Assembly (NCBI GenBank): GCA_945902075.1
Contig: CAMDMA010000002.1
Coordinates: 98,793-162,792, forward strand
Length of the DNA stretch: 64,000 nucleotides
From: Candidatus Kuenenia stuttgartensis
Lineage (GTDB): Bacteria > Planctomycetota > Phycisphaerae > Phycisphaerales > SM1A02
Direction of reading: 5' to 3'
The notes below the pieces were generated by a model. The model did not search any database, was not told the DNA's origin, and was given only the letters and a program-made list of their open reading frames with translations. The translations under genes were made by a program, and so were the position numbers. This document shows, piece after piece, positions 8,687 to 15,602 of this stretch (position 1 is its first letter; each line of letters opens with the position of its first letter).

Positions 8687-9316
8687 TTAACAGGCAGCTG
8701 AAATGGAGACGGGCATGTGTCGTCCGGATGTCGGAGACTGAACGAGCTTTCGGAGTTTTGCAAGTCCACGGTGCTTCCAGTTGTTGATGGTCGATACAGG
8801 TACGCCCAAGGAACACGCTGCCGCCTGGTAGTCAAGACCCTCACAGACGATCAGCCGAACCGCGGTTTGCTCCTCGTCAGTTAGTTGGCACAGCACCGTA
8901 TCGAGCCGGCCGACATCGCACTCGATGCCGTCCGGATTCATGACCTCAGGGAGGGACCCAGGAGTCACATCAAGATTCTCGGTCGCTGCGGACACCACCA
9001 TGCCCGATCGCTCAAGAATCACTCGATACCGTTGTGCCCGCTCAAACCGACGCTTCAGAAGGTTCTCCGCGATTCGCAACAGATAAGCAACAGAAATAGT
9101 CATCCTTTCGAGATTTCTAACTTTAAGTAAACGAACGAATGATTCGTGGGCAACTTCTTCGGCTTCCTCGTCGCCTACCGATTTTCGCGCGAAACAGTAC
9201 ACGCGGTGGTAAGCACGTTCGTAGAGCTCGCCCACGATGCGTGCCCGAATACTGCCCGACTCCTCCGATCGCGGACCGTCAACTGCACCAGAATCAGCGA
9301 GACTTGGATTCGTCAT
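8687..9316 (-). CDS. ECF RNA polymerase sigma factor
   Basis: About 209 residues. Region 2 is visible in ELYERAYHRVYCFARKSV, EEAEEVAHESFVRLLKV and the basic AYLLRIAENLLKRRFERAQR. Region 4 is LTDEEQTAVRLIVCEGLDYQ followed by SLGVPVSTINNWKHRGLAKL. The domain begins about 22 residues after the chosen ATG at 9316. An ATG at 9475 is an alternative, and neither has a strong ribosome-binding site. It is first in an apparent unit with the 88-residue gene and possibly the Hsp70-like gene. Confidence 0.8.
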   Translation of the reverse strand: MTNPSLADSGAVDGPRSEESGSIRARIVGELYERAYHRVYCFARKSVGDEEAEEVAHESFVRLLKVRNLERMTISVAYLLRIAENLLKRRFERAQRYRVILERSGMVVSAATENLDVTPGSLPEVMNPDGIECDVGRLDTVLCQLTDEEQTAVRLIVCEGLDYQAAACSLGVPVSTINNWKHRGLAKLRKLVQSPTSGRHMPVSISAAC

Positions 9317-9894
9317 GAGTTCGACGCACGGCGGAAGCTGCGAGGGAGGCGCGTGCTGTGTGCGCGGAGCCACCTCAACGCACTCCTCAAAGTGGGAGAT
9401 CTGCGAAGCGTCCACGCGGCGAGCGGTTCCATGCTCCACCAAGCGCGGCCACTCTACGGCGCCTTCGGTGTCCATCAAGTTCCGAGATTGAAATCGGGTG
9501 ACTCCGGATGAATCGCCGCGCAAAAATGGCGGCTGGCATCGCCCGGAGTTTCGTGATTCTGTCCGTCGTCGTTCGGCAGCCTCTGCCGATCGTGCCTCGT
9601 TCTCGCGCATCGTCATCTTTCGAGCAAGCATGTTGGCCACTCCTGTGGGTTCTCGGCACATCCTGTGCCCCAACGGCCTTCGCCGTTCTCGGACTTGCAC
9701 GCGCGTCAACCGCCGCGGCTTGAACGGAACCTCCCTCACCTTTCGTGGCTTTCGGCATTTTCTCAAGAAGCGTGATCGTTGCCACCAACTCGCGCAGGAA
9801 GTGCGCGAAAGAAAGCACCCGCGCAGAGGCAACGCGCGGGCACTCGGAGAGTTTCGAATGTGTCGCTGCGCTTGCATTCAAGTGCAGGTCGTGA
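9317..9894. other. 578-base gap, no gene I can support
   Basis: Long open frames exist on both strands, but their translations are Arg/Ser-rich, show no family signature and lack ribosome-binding sites. A segment on the minus strand around 9755-9830 (LRELVATITLLEKMPKATK) looks helical and could be the remnant or start of a small protein. The rest of that frame does not look like a protein. The gap probably contains the promoter of the sigma gene at 9316. Confidence 0.4.
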
Positions 9895-9940
9895 GTTTCA
9901 CGAGAGTTCCCGGTTGGCCAACCAGGAACTCTCGTGAAAC
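9895..9940. other. 46-bp near-perfect palindrome
   Basis: Arms gtttcacgagagttcc (9895-9910) and ggaactctcgtgaaac (9925-9940) are exact reverse complements. The middle contains ggttggccaacc (9912-9923), itself a perfect palindrome, and only the c/a pair at 9911/9924 breaks the symmetry. It can form a 22-bp-pair hairpin or cruciform with almost no loop. No T-run follows on either strand, so a simple intrinsic terminator is doubtful. Confidence 0.85.
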
Positions 9941-10191
9941 GGCGATGCGTTCGCTTCCGCGTCCATGCGGCGCGAGCCATCGCCTCGCGATGCAGTCCAT
10001 TGCAACGCGGTCGTCATTTCCTCTGCGATGCACGAGCCTCCATGACTCAGCACATCGCTTCGGTTCAATCGTTCGGTCATTCGATCCGCGATCCCTGCGG
10101 GTCGTGCGGCAGCGTCCATGCAGCGCGCATAGAGAAAACCCACCTCATGCGCTGTGTCTTTCAACACTTCGCAATCTTGGCAAGCACACAA
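9898..10191 (-). CDS. Possible Cys-rich small protein (about 97 aa)
   Basis: A frame that could start at TTG 10191 encodes CACQDCEVLKDTAHEVGFLY and further helical sequence. In the same frame just upstream is HLLLCACQDC, reminiscent of His/Cys zinc fingers of anti-sigma factors. The frame ends inside the 46-bp palindrome. Against it: no ATG, no clear ribosome-binding site and no membrane segment. It follows the lipoprotein gene at 10227 on the same strand and lies upstream of an ECF sigma gene. A decayed anti-sigma factor is one reading; chance is another. Confidence 0.3.
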   Translation of the reverse strand: MCACQDCEVLKDTAHEVGFLYARCMDAAARPAGIADRMTERLNRSDVLSHGGSCIAEEMTTALQWTASRGDGSRRMDAEANASPFHESSWLANRELS

Positions 10192-10226
10192 CAGCAGATG
10201 GGGAAATTGCTGAAGCGCTTTTTCGG

Positions 10227-10709
10227 TTATCGCGTCCGCGGTCCAGCTTCAGGCTGCGCATCAATCAGATCGCGGAACTGGCGCAGCGCAATCTCCGCGC
10301 ACCAGGCGCGCAATGCATCGACGGCGGGATCCACTCCGTACACAGTAAATTGATGGGATTTCCCCTGCTCGCGGACGATCACATCGCTCCGGTCACCAGC
10401 ATCACCAGATTCCTCTGGGCGAGACGCAAACACGGTCGCCGTCGTCAATCGCATGAAACTCGCGATATCTGCCTCACTGAGCGCACAAGCGAACGTCGTA
10501 CCGCGATCAGTTGCGATCGCTCCACCGCCCGATCGGAACTTCCCTTCGGTTTCGACAACGTAGAAGGCCGTTCGATCCTTCGCGGCGCTGTTCCAAAAGA
10601 ACTCAAGTGAGCGTCCTTCGGTGCGATCAATACGCATCGGCTTAGATCCACACGCAGTGAGCGCAAGAAGCGTCGCAACCGCACACATGATGCGCCACGC
10701 CCAGATCAC
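10227..10709 (-). CDS. Putative lipoprotein (160 aa)
   Basis: The start is GTG at 10709-10707, overlapping the TGA of the upstream lipoprotein gene as GTGA, so the two are translationally coupled. A hydrophobic signal ends in a lipobox (LLALTAC), predicting lipidation and anchoring in a membrane. The mature part has a pattern with LSEADIASFMRLTTATVF that aligns loosely by eye with LSREQMVDVWTALASAGF of its neighbour, suggesting diverged paralogues. No enzyme motif is seen and the function is unknown. Confidence 0.75.
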   Translation of the reverse strand: MIWAWRIMCAVATLLALTACGSKPMRIDRTEGRSLEFFWNSAAKDRTAFYVVETEGKFRSGGGAIATDRGTTFACALSEADIASFMRLTTATVFASRPEESGDAGDRSDVIVREQGKSHQFTVYGVDPAVDALRAWCAEIALRQFRDLIDAQPEAGPRTR

Positions 10710-11395
10710 TTGACTTTGTCTCCGGCCGCGGCATTCGCGGGTGAAGGCGTCGAACTTGGCTTCACAAATCGCGCGTACGGATCCGAGCCAAGATCGTACC
10801 GAAGCGGTAGTTCGGCGGTCTCTGCGAGTGCCTCGTCGCTCGACCATGCAAGCGATGCGATCGAACGAATCACGCGGCGCATGGCCTGCTCTTCGTCTCC
10901 GCCCGGCTTATATCGTCGAACAAAACAGAAGCGATCTCCGTCCGCGTGCAGTTCAAGTGTCGCGAGGACTTCGCCAACACCAGGTTCCATGAGTTTGACG
11001 TTCCCGCGCGTGTCAGCGAATGCGGCATCGGTGAAGCCAGCGCTCGCAAGGGCGGTCCACACGTCAACCATCTGCTCGCGCGACAACCGCCGAACACGCG
11101 CCGGCCGCAGCCCGTCGTGCGGCACGCGATCAGATTCTCCGTGCAACGCGCCGTCCGGGAGCAGAACAAAGCGAGCGGCCCGCTCTTCAACTTTCGCGCG
11201 ATCCTCAACCCCTCGGCCCGGCGAGACGTCGATTTCCAGCCAGAGATCAGCCGGAACACGACCAACCGGGTCCGTTTCGGCTGCCGAATCCGTGGAACGG
11301 TCAGGCCTCTGCGCAGAGTTGCAAGCAACGGGCAGACAGGCCGCGGCCAAAGCAAAAACGAATCTCGAAACGATTCCAGCAGTCGGCTTCCGCAT
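10706..11395 (-). CDS. Putative lipoprotein (229 aa), first of coupled pair
   Basis: The chosen ATG at 11395 gives MRKPTAGIVSRFVFALAAAC with a lipobox ending in LPVAC. A frame nine codons longer exists but moves the signal away from the N-terminus. The mature region is about 200 residues without cysteine clusters or known catalytic motifs. It lies divergently from pheT, with 53 bp between the two starts, and its stop overlaps the start of the second lipoprotein. The pair probably acts together at the cell envelope; the role is unknown. Confidence 0.75.
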   Translation of the reverse strand: MRKPTAGIVSRFVFALAAACLPVACNSAQRPDRSTDSAAETDPVGRVPADLWLEIDVSPGRGVEDRAKVEERAARFVLLPDGALHGESDRVPHDGLRPARVRRLSREQMVDVWTALASAGFTDAAFADTRGNVKLMEPGVGEVLATLELHADGDRFCFVRRYKPGGDEEQAMRRVIRSIASLAWSSDEALAETAELPLRYDLGSDPYARFVKPSSTPSPANAAAGDKVK

Positions 11396-11448
11396 GCTGG
11401 CAAGGTACACGCGAACGGCCATCCACGGACGCGCTACGCTGCGGGTCT

Positions 11449-13512
11449 ATGCGCACAAGTGTGCTTTGGATCAACGACTATCTCGACCGCCCAGCTCCTG
11501 CCGCCGAGCAAGCTGCGGTACTCACCGCTGCGGGACTGCCGCTCGACGGCGGCGATGTCGCGGAGAACGGCGAAGTCTGGCAAGAAATCGAGACAACCTC
11601 AAATCGAGGCGACTGCCTCTGCCACGTCGGTATGGCGCGAGAGATTGCCGCAGCAACGGGACGCAGCGTGCGCTTGCCCACGGTCGCGCTGGCACCGACC
11701 GGAGCGCGCGCGAGCGATTTCATCCGCGTTCACAACCACGAGCATGCGTTGTGCCCGCGCTACACGGCGCGTGTGATCCGCGGCGTCAAAGTCGGACCAA
11801 GTCCGGAGTGGCTTGCGCGCCGACTCGTCGCGATCGGGCAGATCCCTCGAAACAACGTCGTAGACGCGACCAATTTCGTACTGTTTGAGCTTGGTCAACC
11901 GACGCATGTGTTTGATCTGGCGACGCTCGCCGGCGGCGAGATCCATATCCGCCGCGCACGCTCGAACGAGGCATTTCTCCCGATTGGGAGTGATGCGAAG
12001 CCACTCACGCTCACAACCGACGACCTTGTCATCGCGGACCGTGATCGCGCTGTTGCACTCGCTGGCGTCAAAGGTGGTGCGCTTGCGAGCGTCAGCGAGT
12101 CGACCACAGACCTCGTCCTTGAAGCAGCGACCTTCGATGCGGTTGCCGTACGCAGCGCAAGTCGACGCCATGGGATCGCATCCGATTCATCCTATCGATT
12201 CGAGCGCCACGTCCATCCAGCCGAAGTCGATAGCGCCGCGGAACGCCTCGCGAGTTTGATCCTTGAAATCGCTGGCGGAACGCTCTGCGATGGTGTCATT
12301 GCCGATGGCGCGCCGCTTCCCCCGCCGCGCGCGATCACACTCAGGCCTTCGCGTGCCTGTCAGATTCTCGGCTTCGATGTTCCCACTTCTCGCATGACCG
12401 AATTGCTCGGCACGCTCGGCTTCGCACCAACTATCGTCGGCAGCGGCGCATCGGAAGTCATTGAGACGATTCCCCCGCCGCGACGCGTGGATGTTGAGCG
12501 CGAGATCGATCTGATCGAGGAAATCTGTCGACTGAACGGGCTCGATGCCATTCCGATCGCCGACACGCTCTCTATCCGTGTTCCACAACGCAATCCCGTG
12601 GAGCGCGGCACCCGCGACCTCAAGAATCTGCTCGTTGGTCTGGGTTTCATCGAGACCGTTACCCACTCGCTCGTTTCCGAACGCGCGGGTGAAGCGTTTC
12701 TCACGCGCGGCGCGACGCTCCTCAAGGTCGAAGACGAACGCGCAGGTGGTGAGCCTGCACTCCGACCGAGTGTCGTAACGAGTCTTCTTCGTGTCCGACG
12801 CCACAACGAAGATCAGGGCGCGACAAATCTTCGACTGTTTGAGTACGCCAGCGCTTTCCATCACGCATCTGGCACCCATGTTGAGCGCCCGACACTTGCG
12901 CTCATTGCAGACGCCCCCGCCCATGCTCAAGATGGCGCCCGCGACGCGCAGGCGGCCTATCGGCTCGTGCGGGGCGTGGTCGAACGCATGCTTGCGCAGA
13001 TCGCCCCGCGCACCGCAGAGGTCGCGTTCATAAAATCGGTCGAGCCTGCATGGATGTCGGTCGGCGCGCGTATCTCCGTCGGCGGCGTGGATATTGGTGC
13101 AGTTGGCGTCATCGACACACGGATCCTCAAGGCACACGGCATCGATCGCCCCATGGCTGGCGCGGAACTTGAGTTGCGCGGATTACTCTCGAAGTATCCG
13201 CCTGACAACGCTGCGGTAGATCTGCCGGCATTCCCGGCTGCAGACCGTGATATCTCAGCCATCGTCGCCGAGAGCGTGGAGTACGGCGATATCGAGCGCG
13301 CTATCCGAACCCTCGCACTTGATCACCTTGAGTCGATCGCATTTGTGACGACCTTCCGCGGCAAACAAATCGGCGAGGGGCGAAAGAGCGTTTCGCTGCG
13401 ACTCGTCTTCCGAAAGCAGGATGGCACGATGACAAGCGAAGCTGCTGATGCCTCCGTTGGACGCGCGATCACGGCGCTGCGTGAGATGCTTGGCGCGGAG
13501 ATCCGTGGATGA
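11449..13512 (+). CDS. pheT: Phenylalanyl-tRNA synthetase beta subunit, lacking the EMAP/OB domain
   Basis: The beta subunit of the alpha2-beta2 enzyme that charges tRNA-Phe. 687 residues, against about 790-800 in most bacteria. After an N-terminal WINDYL segment the sequence jumps at about residue 48 to ETTSNRGDCLCHVGMAREIA, the start of the B3/B4 core. The usual 100-110-residue tRNA-binding OB fold between these points is missing. The B5 domain, catalytic-like core and C-terminal anticodon-binding domain (DISAIVAE to ALREMLG) are present. No frameshift is visible, so this is a compact architecture. The pheS partner is not in the window. The stop overlaps the next gene as ATGA. Confidence 0.95.
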   Translation: MRTSVLWINDYLDRPAPAAEQAAVLTAAGLPLDGGDVAENGEVWQEIETTSNRGDCLCHVGMAREIAAATGRSVRLPTVALAPTGARASDFIRVHNHEHALCPRYTARVIRGVKVGPSPEWLARRLVAIGQIPRNNVVDATNFVLFELGQPTHVFDLATLAGGEIHIRRARSNEAFLPIGSDAKPLTLTTDDLVIADRDRAVALAGVKGGALASVSESTTDLVLEAATFDAVAVRSASRRHGIASDSSYRFERHVHPAEVDSAAERLASLILEIAGGTLCDGVIADGAPLPPPRAITLRPSRACQILGFDVPTSRMTELLGTLGFAPTIVGSGASEVIETIPPPRRVDVEREIDLIEEICRLNGLDAIPIADTLSIRVPQRNPVERGTRDLKNLLVGLGFIETVTHSLVSERAGEAFLTRGATLLKVEDERAGGEPALRPSVVTSLLRVRRHNEDQGATNLRLFEYASAFHHASGTHVERPTLALIADAPAHAQDGARDAQAAYRLVRGVVERMLAQIAPRTAEVAFIKSVEPAWMSVGARISVGGVDIGAVGVIDTRILKAHGIDRPMAGAELELRGLLSKYPPDNAAVDLPAFPAADRDISAIVAESVEYGDIERAIRTLALDHLESIAFVTTFRGKQIGEGRKSVSLRLVFRKQDGTMTSEAADASVGRAITALREMLGAEIRG

Positions 13513-14120
13513 GTTTCGATCTGACATCGATGACGGTGGGCGCATACCTCGACCAGCTTGCCGCGGCGGTTCCAGTCCCGGGCGGAGGTGCTGTTGCGGG
13601 CGTGACACTCGCGCAGGCCAACGCACTCGGCGCGATGGTGGTTGGCTACGCGATCGGAAAGCCGAAATTCGCCGAATACGATGCGATTCACCGCGCCGCG
13701 CACGCTGCCTTTGAATACGGCCGACGGCACGCCCTCGAACTGGCGGAGCAAGACGCTGCGGCTTACGGCGAGCTCAACCGATTGTGGCGGTTACCGAAGG
13801 AAGATCCGGCGCGCGCAGGCTTCACCGATGCAGTGCTTGCCGCGATTGCTGCTCCCGAAGCGACACTCATGCTTGCTCATGCAACCATCGGCGAACTCGG
13901 AGTTCTCATCGGAACGACGAGCGCAAGCCTTGCGAGCGATCTCCGGATCGCAATTGATTTGGTCGCCGCAGGCGCACGCGCGGGGCAGGAAAATGTTCGC
14001 ATAAACCTTCCTTCGGTTGTGGACGAAGGGCTGCGTGCATCGATCGCTGCCCGCACCGAGAGCCTGCTGGCTCGGATCGGCGACGCCGCCCGGCACCAAC
14101 TTGACCGCCTTGCCGCCTGA
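13509..14120 (+). CDS. Cyclodeaminase/cyclohydrolase family protein
   Basis: 203 residues of the formimidoyl-tetrahydrofolate cyclodeaminase fold, an all-helical family that forms 5,10-methenyl-THF and ammonia in one-carbon metabolism. The characteristic start VGAYLDQLAAAVPVPGGGAV is present. Typical conserved helices follow, including AMVVGYAIGKPKF and DLRIAIDLVAAGARAG. It is a stand-alone domain with no formiminotransferase half. ATGA overlap with pheT indicates coupled translation, but no functional link to tRNA charging is known to me. Substrate remains uncertain. Confidence 0.85.
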   Translation: MSFDLTSMTVGAYLDQLAAAVPVPGGGAVAGVTLAQANALGAMVVGYAIGKPKFAEYDAIHRAAHAAFEYGRRHALELAEQDAAAYGELNRLWRLPKEDPARAGFTDAVLAAIAAPEATLMLAHATIGELGVLIGTTSASLASDLRIAIDLVAAGARAGQENVRINLPSVVDEGLRASIAARTESLLARIGDAARHQLDRLAA

Positions 14121-14185
14121 GTGCTTCGCACGATCCCCTCAACGCGCGTTCAAGTCCCCCACTGCCCGATGCCGAAGGAATGTTT

Positions 14186-14485
14186 GTGGCTGACCCGCGC
14201 GACATCGTCGATATTCAAGGTCTCGATATTCAAGGTCTCGACATCCGAGGTCTCGACAACCATGGCGATGGTTTGCGCGCGCGCGAACCGAAGTCGTCGC
14301 CAACGAGTGCGTCGGCGCCCAAGCCCTTTCTCATGATCTGGTTTCGATGCTGTTCCGCCTATGGTCGACTGCCAAAGTCGGCTGATGGCCTGAGTTATGC
14401 CGGGCGCTGCCCGAAGTGCCTCGCAAAGCTCGAGGTTCCGGTCGGCGAGGGTGGGACAAGTCGTCGAATGTTCGAGGCGGAGTAG
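14186..14485 (+). CDS. Small zinc-ribbon-like protein
   Basis: About 99 residues. The C-terminal 50 residues carry CCSAYGRLPKSADGLSYAG followed by CPKC, a treble-cysteine layout typical of a small zinc ribbon. The N-terminal half is low-complexity and is encoded partly by a 15-bp repeat. GTG at 14186 has AAGGA with 6-nt spacing and is preferred over the ATG at 14180, which abuts the same motif. It lies between the cyclodeaminase and hydrolase genes on the same strand. Function unknown; a nucleic-acid or protein-binding role is only a guess. Confidence 0.6.
   Translation: MADPRDIVDIQGLDIQGLDIRGLDNHGDGLRAREPKSSPTSASAPKPFLMIWFRCCSAYGRLPKSADGLSYAGRCPKCLAKLEVPVGEGGTSRRMFEAE
14210..14254 (+). repeat. 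15-bp direct repeat inside coding sequence, three units
   Basis: Units gatattcaaggtctc at 14210 and 14225 are identical; the third, gacatccgaggtctc at 14240, differs at three positions. In frame they encode repeated DIQGL/DIRGL. Because 15 is a multiple of 3, copy-number change would keep the reading frame. Confidence 0.85.
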
Positions 14486-14501
14486 CGCGCGATAGACTCC
14501 C

Positions 14502-15398
14502 ATGGTGCCTGACCCCTCCGCCATTCTCGGTGCTGCAACATTCCTTGGCCTCTCTGGCGCGCTGGTCTACGCGGGAACACTTGGGGGCATCGTTCGCGAA
14601 GCTCTGCGACCGGATCGAAAGACCGTCGGTTGGGCACTTGGGCGTGGGACACCCTCAGAGCCGGATGCGTGGGGCCTGCCCGCGCGTGAATGGACGCACA
14701 CCTTTGAGGGAGCTTCCTGCCCGGTCTTTGATATCGGTGAGAGCGATCCTGCTGCGCCGACAGCCGTGGTGCTGCACGGCTTCGCGCGTTCGCGCTACGA
14801 CGCGCTCGCTCGGCTTGGACCCATCTTGCCGCACGCCCGTCGATTCATTCTCCCTGATCTTCCAGGGCACGGCGATGCATTTGGTCGTGGCACTCGTCTC
14901 GGCACCGACGAAGACCGCTTTCTCGAGTCGCTGCTCTGCTCCGTGACGACCGGTTCTGTGCTCCTTGTTGGGCATTCGCTTGGTGCGACCGTCGCCCTTC
15001 ACGCGGCCACACTCCAGTCGCTTGCACCACGCGTGCGCGGAGTGGTTGCCCTTGCCCCTTATGAGCATCTTCGCACGCCGCTCGGGGCCCGACTTGACCT
15101 CCGTGCGCTCCCACGTGCACCGCTCGTCGGACCGGCCATCGCAACACTGGGTGTCTTTGGGATCCGTGAGCGTTCGACCCGCGACGCTGCTGCACGCACC
15201 TCCTGCCCCGTGGCGGTTCTCGCCGGCGCGCACGATCCGGTCACGCCACTCGCAGAGGCACGTGCGATCGCCGATGCCGCACGTCATGCACGATTCCACA
15301 CCGTTGCACACGGACGACACGATGACTTTCACACGCTCGGTCGCGAACAGATGAGCGCTGCACTTGATTGGATCGCCGAGAACGCCGCTGGTCGGTGA
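14502..15398 (+). CDS. Alpha/beta hydrolase, membrane-anchored
   Basis: 298 residues with an N-terminal hydrophobic helix (AATFLGLSGALVYAGTLGGI) that probably anchors it. An alpha/beta-hydrolase domain follows. The nucleophile elbow is GHSLGA, the acid is in AGAHDPVTP and the histidine is in GRHDDFH, completing a Ser-Asp-His triad. The oxyanion region is VVLHGFARSR. Substrate cannot be told; ester or lipid hydrolysis is typical. The gene is the last of a plus-strand run and is followed by a strong hairpin. Confidence 0.85.
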   Translation: MVPDPSAILGAATFLGLSGALVYAGTLGGIVREALRPDRKTVGWALGRGTPSEPDAWGLPAREWTHTFEGASCPVFDIGESDPAAPTAVVLHGFARSRYDALARLGPILPHARRFILPDLPGHGDAFGRGTRLGTDEDRFLESLLCSVTTGSVLLVGHSLGATVALHAATLQSLAPRVRGVVALAPYEHLRTPLGARLDLRALPRAPLVGPAIATLGVFGIRERSTRDAAARTSCPVAVLAGAHDPVTPLAEARAIADAARHARFHTVAHGRHDDFHTLGREQMSAALDWIAENAAGR

Positions 15399-15444
15399 AT
15401 ACGGGTACTCGACAAAGGCTGGTCGCTGCTTGCGACCTCAAACA

Positions 15445-15474
15445 ACGCACGCCGCGCGTGGGCGCGGCGTGCGT
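15445..15474. terminator. Hairpin between convergent genes
   Basis: A perfect 13-bp stem (acgcacgccgcgc with its complement) encloses a 4-base loop. It lies between the plus-strand hydrolase and the minus-strand exported protein, so it could stop both transcripts. No clear T-run follows; the next bases are a gtgttg repeat. Confidence 0.55.
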
Positions 15475-15534
15475 GTGTTGCGTGTGTTGCCCATGTAATG
15501 GGCGTATCGTGAAAAACGATCTCGTCAGACTCGC

Positions 15535-15574
15535 GCATGAACGTGCATGAACGTGCATGAACGCGCACGAACGC
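15535..15574. repeat. 10-bp tandem array, four units
   Basis: Two identical gcatgaacgt units are followed by gcatgaacgc and gcacgaacgc. The array lies in the 204-bp gap between the convergent hydrolase and exported-protein genes. Confidence 0.8.
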
Positions 15575-15602
15575 TTACGAGCCGACATGCACCGCGCGAG
15601 TG

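Noticed and set aside
9387..9980. 197-residue minus-strand frame
   Set aside because: Only a short stretch looks protein-like; the rest is Arg/Ser-rich and the frame runs through the palindrome. No ribosome-binding site.
9498..10610. 370-residue plus-strand frame
   Set aside because: Low-complexity Arg/Ser-rich translation, antisense to a lipoprotein gene at its 3' part.
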